Below are positions 11,530 through 22,660 of a DNA stretch of 28,574 nt, piece after piece. The DNA comes from Saccoglossus kowalevskii (lineage: Eukaryota > Hemichordata > Enteropneusta > Harrimaniidae): positions 1 through 28,574 of the forward strand of contig NW_003141545.1 of NCBI RefSeq assembly GCF_000003605.2, read 5' to 3'. The position numbers and the translations under genes were made by a program. A model generated the notes under the pieces. It was not told the DNA's origin and ran no database searches. It saw nothing but the letters and a program-made list of their open reading frames with translations. Numbering within the stretch: the stretch's first letter is position 1; every line of letters starts with the position of its first letter.

Positions 11530-12290
11530 GACGTAATGCATACAAGGTAATGCTAGTAAATGGAATGATGCAATGCATACATGGTAATGCTAGTAAATAG
11601 AATGATGCAATGCATACATGGTAATGCTAGTATATTGAATGATGCAATGTATACATGGTAATGCTAGTAAATGGAATGATGCAATGCATACAAGTTAATG
11701 CTAGTAAATGGAATGATGCAATGCATACATGGTAATGCTAGTAAATGGAATGATGCAATGTATACAAGGTAATGCTAGTAAATAGAATGATGCAATGCAT
11801 GCAGGGTAATGCTATTAAACGGAATGATGCAATGCATACAAGGTAATGCTATTAAACGGAATGATGCAATGCATACAAGGTAATGCTAGTAAATAGAATG
11901 ATGCAATGCACACATGGTAATGCTAGTAAATAGAATGATGCAATGCATACATGGCAATGCTAGTAAATGGAATGATGCAATGCATACATGGTAATGCTAG
12001 TAAATGGAATGATGCAATGCATACAAGGTAATGCTGGTAAATGGAATGATGTAATGCATACATGGTAATGCTAGTAAATAGAATGATGCAATGCATACAT
12101 GGTAATGCTAGTATATGGAATGATGCAATGTATACATGGTAATGCTAGTAAATGGAATGATGCAATGCATACATGGTAATGCTAGTAAATGGAAAGATGC
12201 AATGCATACATGGTAATGCTAGTGAATAGAATGATGCAATGCATACATGGTAATGCTAGTAAATGGAATAATGCAATGCATACATTGTAA

Positions 12291-13825
12291 TGCTAGTAAA
12301 TGGAATGATGCAATGCATACATGGTAATGCTAGTAAATGGAAAGATGCAATGCATACATGGTAATGCTAGTGAATAGAATGATGCAATGCATACATGGTA
12401 ATGCTAGTAAATGGAATAATGCAATGCATACATTGTAATGCTCGTAAATGGAATAATGCAATGCATACATGGTAATGCTAGTAAATGGAATGATGCAATG
12501 CATACATGGTAATGCTAGTAAATGGAATGATGCAATGCATACATGGTATTGCTAGTAAATGGAATAATGCAATGCATACATTGTAATGCTCGTAAATGGA
12601 ATAATGCAATGCATACATGGTAGTGCTAGTAAATGGAATGATGCAATGCATACATGGTAATGCTAGTAAATGGAATGATGCAATGCATACATGGTAGTGC
12701 TAGTAAATGGAATGATGCAATGCATACAAGGTAATGCTAGTAAATGGAATGATGCAATGCATACATGGTAATGCTAGTAAATGGAATGATGCAATGTATA
12801 CATGGTAATGCTGTTAAAAGGAATGATGCAATGCATACAAGGCAATGTTAGTAAATGGAATGATGCAATGTATACATGGTAATGCTAGTAAATGGAATGA
12901 CGTAATGCATACAAGGTAATGCTAGTAAATGGAATGATGCAATGCATACATGGTAATGCTAGTAAATAGAATGATGTAATGCATACATGGTAATGCTAGT
13001 ATATTGAATGATGCAATGTATACATGGTAATGCTAGTAAATGGAATGATGCAATGCATACATGGTAATGCTAGTAAATGGAAAGATGCAATGCATACATG
13101 GTAATGCTAGTGAATAGAATGATGCAATGCATACATGGTAATGCTAGTAAATGGAATAATGCAATGCATACATTGTAATGCTAGTAAATGGAATGATGCA
13201 ATGCATACATGGTAATGCTAGTAAATGGAAAGATGCAATGCATACATGGTAATGCTAGTGAATAGAATAATGCAATGCATACATGGTAATGCTAGTAAAT
13301 GGAATAATGCAATGCATACATTGTAATGCTCGTAAATGGAATAATGCAATGCATACATGGTAATGCTAGTAAATGGAATGATGCAATGCATACATGGTAA
13401 TGCTAGTAAATGGAATGATGCAATGCATACATGGTATTCTAGTAAATGGAATAATGCAATGCATACATTGTAATGCTCGTAAATGGAATAATGCAATGCA
13501 TACATGGTAATGCTAGTAAATGGAATGATGCAATGCATACATGGTAATGCTAGTAAACGGAATGATGCAATGCATACATGGTAGTGCTAGTAAATGGAAT
13601 GATGCAATGCATACAAGGTAATGCTAGTAAATGGGATGATGCAATGCATACATGGTAATGCTAGTAAATGGAATGATGCAATGTATACATGGTAATGCTG
13701 TTAAAAGGAATGATGCAATGCATACAAGGCAATGTTAGTAAATGGAATGATGCAATGTATACATGGTAATGCTAGTAAATGGAATGACGTAATGCATACA
13801 TGGTAATGCTAGTAAATGGAATGAT
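12291..13825. repeat. 24-monomer block, copy A2, with extended upstream flank
   Basis: The GTTAAAAGG units at 12812 and 13699 are 887 bp apart. The block shares the 1-bp deletion (13438/13439) with A1, but its upstream flank from about 12291 matches A3 (offset 12829, becoming 12830 after the deletion). The relation to A1 upstream of about 12690 shifts by 74 bp, two monomers. Confidence 0.85.
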
Positions 13826-14040
13826 GCAATGCATACATGGTAATGCTAGTAAATAGAATGATGCAATGCATACATGGTAATGCTAGTATATTGAATGATG
13901 CAATGTATACATGGTAATGCTAGTAAATGGAATGATGCAATGCATACAAGTTAATGCTAGTAAATAGAATGATGCAATGCATACAAGGTAATGCTAGTAA
14001 ATGGAATGATGCAATGCATACATGGTAATGCTAGTAAATG

Positions 14041-14854
14041 GAATGATGCAATGTATACAAGGTAATGCTAGTAAATAGAATGATGCAATGCATGCAGGGT
14101 AATGCTATTAAACGGAATGATGCAATGCATACAAGGTAATGCTATTAAACGGAATGATGCAATGCATACAAGGTAATGCTAGTAAATAGAATGATGCAAT
14201 GCACACATGGTAATGCTAGTAAATAGAATGATGCAATGCATACATGGCAATGCTAGTAAATGGAATGATGCAATGCATACATGGTAATGCTAGTAAATGG
14301 AATGATGCAATGCATACAAGGTAATGCTGGTAAATGGAATGATGCAATGCATACATGGTAATGCTAGTAAATAGAATGATGCAATGCATACATGGTAATG
14401 CTAGTATATGGAATGATGCAATGTATACATGGTAATGCTAGTAAATGGAATGATGCAATGCATACATGGTAATGCTAGTAAATGGAAAGATGCAATGCAT
14501 ACATGGTAATGCTAGTGAATAGAATGATGCAATGCATACATGGTAATGCTAGTAAATGGAATAATGCAATGCATACATTGTAATGCTAGTAAATGGAATG
14601 ATGCAATGCATACATGGTAATGCTAGTAAATGGAAAGATGCAATGCATACATGGTAATGCTAGTGAATAGAATGATGCAATGCATACATGGTAATGCTAG
14701 TAAATGGAATAATGCAATGCATACATTGTAATGCTCGTAAATGGAATAATGCAATGCATACATGGTAATGCTAGTGAATAGAATGATGCAATGTATACAT
14801 GGTAATGCTAGTGAATAGAATGATGCAATGCATACATGGTAATGCTAGTAAATG
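14041..14854. repeat. 814-bp tandem duplication, left copy
   Basis: Twenty-two monomers, starting near a TGTATACAAGG unit and containing GCATGCAGGG (14091), two GCTATTAAACGG units, GCTGGTAAATGG and a 148-bp tetramer doublet. It is followed directly by its copy. Confidence 0.88.
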
Positions 14855-15668
14855 GAATGATGCAATGTATACAAGGTAATGCTAGTAAATAGAATGATGC
14901 AATGCATGCAGGGTAATGCTATTAAACGGAATGATGCAATGCATACAAGGTAATGCTATTAAACGGAATGATGCAATGCATACAAGGTAATGCTAGTAAA
15001 TAGAATGATGCAATGCACACATGGTAATGCTAGTAAATAGAATGATGCAATGCATACATGGCAATGCTAGTAAATGGAATGATGCAATGCATACATGGTA
15101 ATGCTAGTAAATGGAATGATGCAATGCATACAAGGTAATGCTGGTAAATGGAATGATGCAATGCATACATGGTAATGCTAGTAAATAGAATGATGCAATG
15201 TATACATGGTAATGCTAGTATATGGAATGATGCAATGTATACATGGTAATGCTAGTAAATGGAATGATGCAATGCATACATGGTAATTCTAGTAAATGGA
15301 AAGATGCAATGCATACATGGTAATGCTAGTGAATAGAATGATGCAATGCATACATGGTAATGCTAGTAAATGGAATAATGCAATGCATACATTGTAATGC
15401 TAGTAAATGGAATGATGCAATGCATACATGGTAATGCTAGTAAATGGAAAGATGCAATGCATACATGGTAATGCTAGTGAATAGAATGATGCAATGCATA
15501 CATGGTAATGCTAGTAAATGGAATAATGCAATGCATACATTGTAATGCTCGTAAATGGAATAATGCAATGCATACATGGTAATGCTAGTGAATAGAATGA
15601 TGCAATGTATACATGGTAATGCTAGTGAATAGAATGATGCAATGCATACATGGTAATGCTAGTAAATG
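14855..15668. repeat. 814-bp tandem duplication, right copy
   Basis: Matches 14041-14854 at an offset of 814 bp. Differences I saw: TGTATAC for TGCATAC near 15200 and TAATTCTAG for TAATGCTAG near 15287. The GCATGCAGGG marker appears again at 16348, 1443 bp (39 monomers) further on, starting a third, shorter relative. Confidence 0.88.
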
Positions 15669-17069
15669 GAATAATGCAATGCATACATTGTAATGCTAGT
15701 AAATGAAATGATGCAATGCATACATGGTAATGCTAGTAAATAGAATGATGCAATGCATACATGGTAATGCTAGTAAATGGAATGATGCAATGTATACATG
15801 GTAATGCTGTTAAAAGGAATGATGCAATGCATACAAGGCAATGTTAGTAAATGGAATGATGCAATGTATACATGGTAATGCTAGTAAATGGAATGACGTA
15901 ATGCATACAAGGTAATGCTAGTAAATGGAATGATGCAATGCATACATGGTAATGCTAGTAAATAGAATGATGCAATGCATACATGGTAATGCTAGTATAT
16001 TGAATGATGCAATGTATACATGGTAATGCTAGTAAATGGAATGATGCAATGCATACAAGTTAATGCTAGTAAATGGAATGATGCAATGCATGCATGGTAA
16101 TGCTAGTAAATGGAATGATGCAATGTATACATGGTAATGCTAGTAAATGGAATGATGCAATGCATACATGGTAATGCTAGTAAATGGAATGATGCAATGC
16201 ATACATGGTAATGCTAGTAAATAGAATGATGCAATGCATACAAGGTAATGCTAGTAAATGGAATGATGCAATGCATACATGGTAATGCTAGTAAATGGAA
16301 TGATGCAATGTATACAAGGTAATGCTAGTAAATAGAATGATGCAATGCATGCAGGGTAATGCTATTAAACGGAATGATGCAATGCATACAAGGTAATGCT
16401 ATTAAACGGAATGATGCAATGCATACAAGGTAATGCTAGTAAATAGAATGATGCAATGCACACATGGTAATGCTAGTAAATAGAATGATGCAATGCATAC
16501 ATGGCAATGCTAGTAAATGGAATGATGCAATGCATACATGGTAATGCTAGTAAATGGAATGATGCAATGCATACAAGGTAATGCTGGTAAATGGAATGAT
16601 GCAATGCATACATGGTAATGCTAGTAAATGGAATGATGCAATGCATACATGGTAATGCTAGTAAATGGAAAGATGCAATGCATACATGGTAATGCTAGTG
16701 AATAGAATGATGCAATGCATACATGGTAATGCTAGTAAATGGAATAATGCAATGCATACATTGTAATGCTAGTAAATGGAATGATGCAATGCATACATGG
16801 TAATGCTTGTAAATGGAAAGATGCAATGCATACATGGTAATGCTAGTGAATAGAATGATGCAATGCATACATGGTAATGCTAGTAAATGGAATAATGCAA
16901 TGCATACATTGTAATGCTCGTAAATGGAATAATGCAATGCATACATGGTAATGCTAGTAAATGGAATGATGCAATGCACACATGGTAATGCTAGTAAATG
17001 GAATGATGCAATGCATACATGGTATTGCTAGTAAATGGAATAATGCAATGCATACATTGTAATGCTCGT

Positions 17070-17105
17070 AAATGGAATATGCAATGCATACATGGTATGC
17101 TAGTA
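17070..17105. repeat. Adjacent monomers with two 1-bp deletions
   Basis: GGAATATGCAATG (near 17079) and ATGGTATGCTAG (near 17097) each lack one A compared with their class. Such single-base losses are rare elsewhere, and these lie just upstream of the insert-rich domain. Confidence 0.75.
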
Positions 17106-17487
17106 AATGGAATGATGCAATGCATACATGGTAATGCTAGTAAATGGAATGATGCAATGCATACATGGTAATGCTACTAAATGGAATGACGCAATGCATA
17201 CATGGTAATGCTAGTATATGGAATGATGCAATGCATACATTGTAATGCTAGTAAATGGAATGATGCAATGCATACATGGTAATGCTAGTAAATAGTATGA
17301 TGCAATGCATACATGGTAATGCTAGTAAATGGAATGATGCAATGCATACCTGGTAATGCTAGTTAATGGAATGATGCAATGCATACATGGTAATGGTAGT
17401 AAATGGAATGATGCAATGCATACATTGTAATGCTAGTAAATGGAATGATGCAATGCATACATTGCAATGCTAGTAAACGGAATGATG

Positions 17488-17501
17488 CAATGTATACATT
17501 G
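17488..17501. repeat. 14-bp perfect palindrome before segment copy 2
   Basis: Same CAATGTATACATTG palindrome, 7 bp before the segment, in a unit that follows GTAAACGG. Confidence 0.85.
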
Positions 17502-17508
17502 TAATGCT

Positions 17509-17554
17509 GGAATTTGGAATCGGGAATTTGAGCCATCAGCTTTATTTATTGGAA
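17509..17554. repeat. 46-bp non-monomer segment, copy 2
   Basis: Identical in sequence and phase to the segment at 69-114. Downstream it carries the GAAATG-type unit and the 28-bp short unit, but lacks the TATGG/ACAAGG unit seen after copies 1 and 6 (haplotype II, shared with copy 3). The flanks match copy 3 closely from about 17170 to 17921 at an offset of 2014 bp. They match copy 6 over about 1.6 kb at an offset of 5040-5077 bp. Confidence 0.93.
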
Positions 17555-17610
17555 CATACATGGTAATGCTAGTAAATGAAATGATGCAATGCATACATGG
17601 TAATGCTAGT

Positions 17611-17620
17611 AAATAAATGC
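17611..17620. repeat. Junction of a 28-bp short monomer (after copy 2)
   Basis: Same 9-bp loss and same 102-bp spacing from the segment start as after copy 1. Confidence 0.85.
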
Positions 17621-19501
17621 ATACATGGTAATGCTAGTAAATGGAATGATGCAATGCATACATGGTAATGCTAGTAAATAGAATGATGCAATGCATACAT
17701 GGTAATGCTAGTATATGGAATGATGCAATGTATACATGGTAATGCTAGTAAATGGAATGATGCAATGCATACATGGTAATGCTAGTAAATGGAAAGATGC
17801 AATGCATACATGGTAATGCTAGTGAATAGAATGATGCAATGCATACATGGTAATGCTAGTAAATGAAAAGATGCAATGCATACATGGTAATGCTAGTGAA
17901 TAGAATGATGCAATGCATACATGGTAATGCTAGTAAATGGAATAATGTAATGCATACATTGTAATGCTAGTAAATGAAATGATGCAATGCATACATGGTA
18001 ATGCTAGTAAATAGAATGATGCAATGCATACATGGTAATGCTAGTGAATAGAATGATGCAATGCATACATGGTAATGCTAGTAAATGGAATAATGCAATG
18101 CATACATTGTAATGCTAGTAAATGGAATGATGCAATGCATACATGGTAATGCTAGTAAATGGAATGATGCAATGCAAACATGGTAATGCTAGTGAATAGA
18201 ATGACGCAATGCATACATGGTAATGCTAGTAAATGGAATAATGCAATGCATACATTGTAATGCTAGTAAATGGAATAATGCAATGCATACATGGTAATGC
18301 TAGTAAATGGAATGATGCAATGCATACATGGTAATGCTAGTAAATGGAAAGATGCAATGCATACATGGTAGTGCTAGTAAATGGAATGATGCAATGCATA
18401 CATGGTAATGCTAGTAAATGAAAAGATGCAATGCATACATGGTAATGCTAGTGAATAGAATGATGCAATGCATACATGGTAATGCTAGTAAATGGAATAA
18501 TGCAATGCATACATTGTAATGCTAGTAAATGAAATGATGCAATGCATACATGGTAATGCTAGTAAATAGAATGATGCAATGCATACATGGTAATGCTAGT
18601 AAATGGAATGATGCAATGCATGCGTGGTAATGCTAGTAAATGGAATGACGTAATGTATACAAGGTAATGCTAGTAAATGGAATGATGCAATGCATACATG
18701 GTAATGCTAGTAATTAGAATGATGCAATGCACACATGGTAATACTAGTAAATAGAATGATGCAATGCATACAAGGTAATGCTAGTAAATGGAATGATGTA
18801 ATGCTCACATGGAAATGCTAGTTAGTGGAATGATGCAATGCATACATGGTAATGCTAGTAAATGCAAAGATGCAATGCACACATGGTAATACTAGTAAAT
18901 AGAATGACGCAATGCATACAAGGTAATGCTAGTAAATGGAATGATGCAATGTATACATGGTAATGCTAGTAAATGGAATGATGCAATGCATACAAGGTAA
19001 TGCTAGTAAATGGAATGGTGCAATGCATACATGGTAATGCTAGTAAATGGAATGATGCAATGTATACATGGTAATGCTATTAAATAGAATGATGCAATGC
19101 ATACAAGGTAATGCTAGTAAATAGAATGATGCAATGCATACATGGTAATGCTAGTAAATGGAATGATGCAATGCATACATGGTAATGCTAGTAAATGGAA
19201 TGACGCAATGCATACATGGTAATGCTAGTATATGGAATGATGCAATGCATACATTGTAATGCTAGTAAATGGAATGATGCAATGCATACATGGTAATGCT
19301 AGTAAATAGTATGATGCAATGCATACATGGTAATGCTAGTAAATGGAATGATGCAATGCATACCTGGTAATGCTAGTTAATGGAATGATGCAATGCATAC
19401 ATGGTAATGGTAGTAAATGGAATGATGCAATGCATACATTGTAATGCTAGTAAATGGAATGATGCAATGCATACATTGCAATGCTAGTAAACGGAATGAT
19501 G

Positions 19502-19515
19502 CAATGTATACATTG
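19502..19515. repeat. 14-bp perfect palindrome before segment copy 3
   Basis: Same palindrome and spacing as at the other segment copies. Confidence 0.85.
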
Positions 19516-19522
19516 TAATGCT

Positions 19523-19568
19523 GGAATTTGGAATCGGGAATTTGAGCCATCAGCTTTATTTATTGGAA
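19523..19568. repeat. 46-bp non-monomer segment, copy 3
   Basis: Identical 46 bp in the same phase, haplotype II. It lies 2014 bp after copy 2 and 682 bp before copy 4. Its upstream flank, from about 18860, matches the upstream flank of copy 5 at an offset of 2002 bp, whereas its downstream flank follows copy 2. This copy therefore sits at a junction between two amplified blocks. Confidence 0.93.
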
Positions 19569-19624
19569 CATACATGGTAATGCTAGTAAATGAAATGATG
19601 CAATGCATACATGGTAATGCTAGT

Positions 19625-19634
19625 AAATAAATGC
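19625..19634. repeat. Junction of a 28-bp short monomer (after copy 3)
   Basis: Same 9-bp loss and 102-bp spacing from the segment start. Confidence 0.85.
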
Positions 19635-20183
19635 ATACATGGTAATGCTAGTAAATGGAATGATGCAATGCATACATGGTAATGCTAGTAAATAGAATGA
19701 TGCAATGCATACATGGTAATGCTAGTATATGGAATGATGCAATGTATACATGGTAATGCTAGTAAATGGAATGATGCAATGCATACATGGTAATGCTAGT
19801 AAATGGAAAGATGCAATGCATACATGGTAATGCTAGTGAATAGAATGATGCAATGCATACATGGTAATGCTAGTAAATGAAAAGATGCAATGCATACATG
19901 GTAATGCTAGTGAATAGAATGATGCAATGCATACATTGTAATGCTAGTAAATGGAATGATGCAATGCATACATGGTAATGCTAGTAAATAGAATGATGCA
20001 ATGCATACATGGTAATGCTAGTAAATGGAATGATGCAATGCATACCTGGTAATGCTAGTTAATGGAATGATGCAATGCATACATGGTAATGGTAGTAAAT
20101 GGAATGATGCAATGCATACATTGTAATGCTAGTAAATGGAATGATGCAATGCATACATTGCAGTGCTAGTAAACGGAATGATG

Positions 20184-20197
20184 CAATGTATACATTG
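20184..20197. repeat. 14-bp perfect palindrome before segment copy 4
   Basis: Same palindrome and spacing. It is kept although the unit before it carries the CAGTGC variant. Confidence 0.85.
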
Positions 20198-20204
20198 TAA
20201 TGCT

Positions 20205-20250
20205 GGAATTTGGAATCGGGAATTTGAGCCATCAGCTTTATTTATTGGAA
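20205..20250. repeat. 46-bp non-monomer segment, copy 4
   Basis: Identical 46 bp. The unit before it has CAGTGC where copies 1, 2, 3 and 6 have CAATGC. After it the array goes straight to a TATGG/TGTATAC unit: 139 bp present after copies 2 and 3 (three 37-bp units plus the 28-bp short unit) are absent. This is haplotype III, shared with copy 5. Confidence 0.93.
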
Positions 20251-21503
20251 CATACATGGTAATGCTAGTATATGGAATGATGCAATGTATACATGGTAAT
20301 GCTAGTAAATGGAATGATGCAATGCATACATGGTAATGCTAGTAAATGGAATAATGCAATGCATACATTGTAATGCTAGTAATTGGAATGATGCAATGCA
20401 TACATGGTAATGCTAGTAAATGGAAAGATGCAATGCATACATGGTAATGCTAGTGAATAGAATGATGCAATGCATACATGGTAATGCTAGTAAATGGAAT
20501 AATGCAATGCATACATTGTAATGCTAGTAAATGGAATAATGCAATGCATACATTGTAATGCTCGTAAATGGAATAATGCAATGCATACATGGTAATGCTA
20601 GTAAATGGAATGATGCAATGCATACATGGTAATGCTAGTAAATGGAATGATGCAATGCATACATGGTATTGCTAGTAAATGGAATAATGCAATGCATACA
20701 TTGTAATGCTCGTAAATGGAATAATGCAATGCATACATGGTAATGCTAGTAAATGGAATGATGCAATGCATACATGGTAATGCTAGTAAATGGAATGATG
20801 CAATGCATACATGGTAATGCTAGTAAATGGAAAGATGCAATGCATACATGGTAATGCTAGTAAATGCAAAGATGCAATGCACACATGGTAATACTAGTAA
20901 ATAGAATGACGCAATGCATACAAGGTAATGCTAGTAAATGGAATGATGCAATGTATACATGGTAATGCTAGTAAATGGAATGATGCAATGCATACAAGGT
21001 AATGCTAGTAAATGGAATGGTGCAATGCATACATGGTAATGCTAGTAAATGGAATGATGCAATGTATACATGGTAATGCTATTAAATAGAATGATGCAAT
21101 GCATACAAGGTAATGCTAGTAAATAGAATGATGCAATGCATACATGGTAATGCTAGTAAATGGAATGATGCAATGCATACATGGTAATGCTAGTAAATGG
21201 AATGACGCAATGCATACATGGTAATGCTAGTATATGGAATGATGCAATGCATACATTGTAATGCTAGTAAATGGAATGATGCAATGCATACATGGTAATG
21301 CTAGTAAATAGTATGATGCAATGCATACATGGTAATGCTAGTAAATGGAATGATGCAATGCATACCTGGTAATGCTAGTTAATGGAATGATGCAATGCAT
21401 ACATGGTAATGGTAGTAAATGGAATGATGCAATGCATACATTGTAATGCTAGTAAATGGAATGATGCAATGCATACATTGCAGTGCTAGTAAACGGAATG
21501 ATG

Positions 21504-21517
21504 CAATGTATACATTG
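21504..21517. repeat. 14-bp perfect palindrome before segment copy 5
   Basis: Same palindrome and spacing, with the CAGTGC variant upstream as at copy 4. Confidence 0.85.
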
Positions 21518-21524
21518 TAATGCT

Positions 21525-21570
21525 GGAATTTGGAATCGGGAATTTGAGCCATCAGCTTTATTTATTGGAA
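21525..21570. repeat. 46-bp non-monomer segment, copy 5
   Basis: Identical 46 bp, haplotype III, exactly 1320 bp after copy 4. The surrounding sequence (about 21241-21872) matches that around copy 4 (about 19921-20552). I saw one mismatch, GTATG here against GAATG near 19992. Confidence 0.93.
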
Positions 21571-22527
21571 CATACATGGTAATGCTAGTATATGGAATGA
21601 TGCAATGTATACATGGTAATGCTAGTAAATGGAATGATGCAATGCATACATGGTAATGCTAGTAAATGGAATAATGCAATGCATACATTGTAATGCTAGT
21701 AATTGGAATGATGCAATGCATACATGGTAATGCTAGTAAATGGAAAGATGCAATGCATACATGGTAATGCTAGTGAATAGAATGATGCAATGCATACATG
21801 GTAATGCTAGTAAATGGAATAATGCAATGCATACATTGTAATGCTAGTAAATGGAATAATGCAATGCATACATGGTAATGCTAGTAAATGGAATGATGCA
21901 ATGCATACATGGTAATGCTAGTAAATGGAAAGATGCAATGAATACATGGTAGTGCTAGTAAATGGAATGATGCAATGCATACATGGTAATGCTAGTAAAT
22001 GGAAAGATGCAATGCATAAATGGTAATGCTAGTGAATAGAATGATGCAATGCATACATGGTAATGCTAGTAAATGGAATAATGCAATGCATACATTGTAA
22101 TGCTAGTAAATGAAATGATGCAATGCATACATGGTAATGCTAGTAAATAGAATGATGCAATGCATACATGGTAATGCTAGTAAATGGAATGATGCAATGC
22201 ATGCGTGGTAATGCTAGTAAATGGAATGACGTAATGTATACAAGGTAATGCTAGTAAATGGAATGAAGCAATGCATACATGGTAATGCTAGTAAATAGAA
22301 TGATGCAATGCACACATGGTAATACTAGTAAATAGAATGATGCAATGCATACAAGTAATGCTAGTAAATGGAATGATGTAATGCTCACATGGAAATGCTA
22401 GTTAATGGAATGATGCAATGCATACATGGTAATGGTATGTAAATGGAATGATGCAATGCATACATTGTAATGCTAGTAAATGGAATGATGCAATGCATAC
22501 ATTGCAATGCTAGTAAACGGAATGATG

Positions 22528-22541
22528 CAATGTATACATTG
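22528..22541. repeat. 14-bp perfect palindrome before segment copy 6
   Basis: Same palindrome and spacing as at copies 1-5. Confidence 0.85.
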
Positions 22542-22548
22542 TAATGCT

Positions 22549-22594
22549 GGAATTTGGAATCGGGAATTTGAGCCATCAGCTTTATTTATTGGAA
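22549..22594. repeat. 46-bp non-monomer segment, copy 6
   Basis: Identical 46 bp, haplotype I. From 22481 to about 22938 this region matches 1-458 with one difference (CATAC here, CATGC at the window start). Beyond that it follows the copy 2 region. Just upstream are two single-base length changes, near 22355 and 22438, which suggest a recombined junction. Confidence 0.93.
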
Positions 22595-22650
22595 CATACA
22601 TGGTAATGCTAGTAAATGAAATGATGCAATGCATACATGGTAATGCTAGT

Positions 22651-22660
22651 AAATAAATGC
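22651..22660. repeat. Junction of a 28-bp short monomer (after copy 6)
   Basis: Same 9-bp loss and 102-bp spacing. Copies 4 and 5 lack this unit altogether. Confidence 0.85.

Larger units (their letters stand above)
17401..19020. repeat. Insert-centred superblock, copy 1
   Basis: About 1.6 kb starting just before segment copy 2. It matches 22441-24097 at an offset of 5040 bp, becoming 5077 after about 17634 because the later copy has one extra unit. Differences are few, for example CAAACATGG near 18178 and AATGTAATG near 17946. Confidence 0.84.
18860..19588. repeat. Insert-domain block D, copy 1
   Basis: Matches about 20862-21590 at an offset of 2002 bp (from the GTAAATGCAAAG unit through segment copy 3). 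Markers are GAATGACGC, GAATGGTGC, TAGTATGATG, CATACCTGG and GGTAATGGTAG. The only change I saw near the segment is CAATGC here for CAGTGC in the other copy. Confidence 0.83.
20862..21590. repeat. Insert-domain block D, copy 2
   Basis: Matches 18860-19588, includes segment copy 5, then diverges into haplotype III. About 21241-21872 also pairs with 19921-20552 around segment copy 4 at an offset of 1320 bp. Confidence 0.83.

Noticed and set aside
22385-22576. Minus-strand open frame of 63 codons starting within the 46-bp segment (MAQIPDSKFQ start)
   Set aside because: It starts at an ATG formed by GAGCCAT of the segment and then reads ordinary monomers. It has no recognisable domain and ends by chance.
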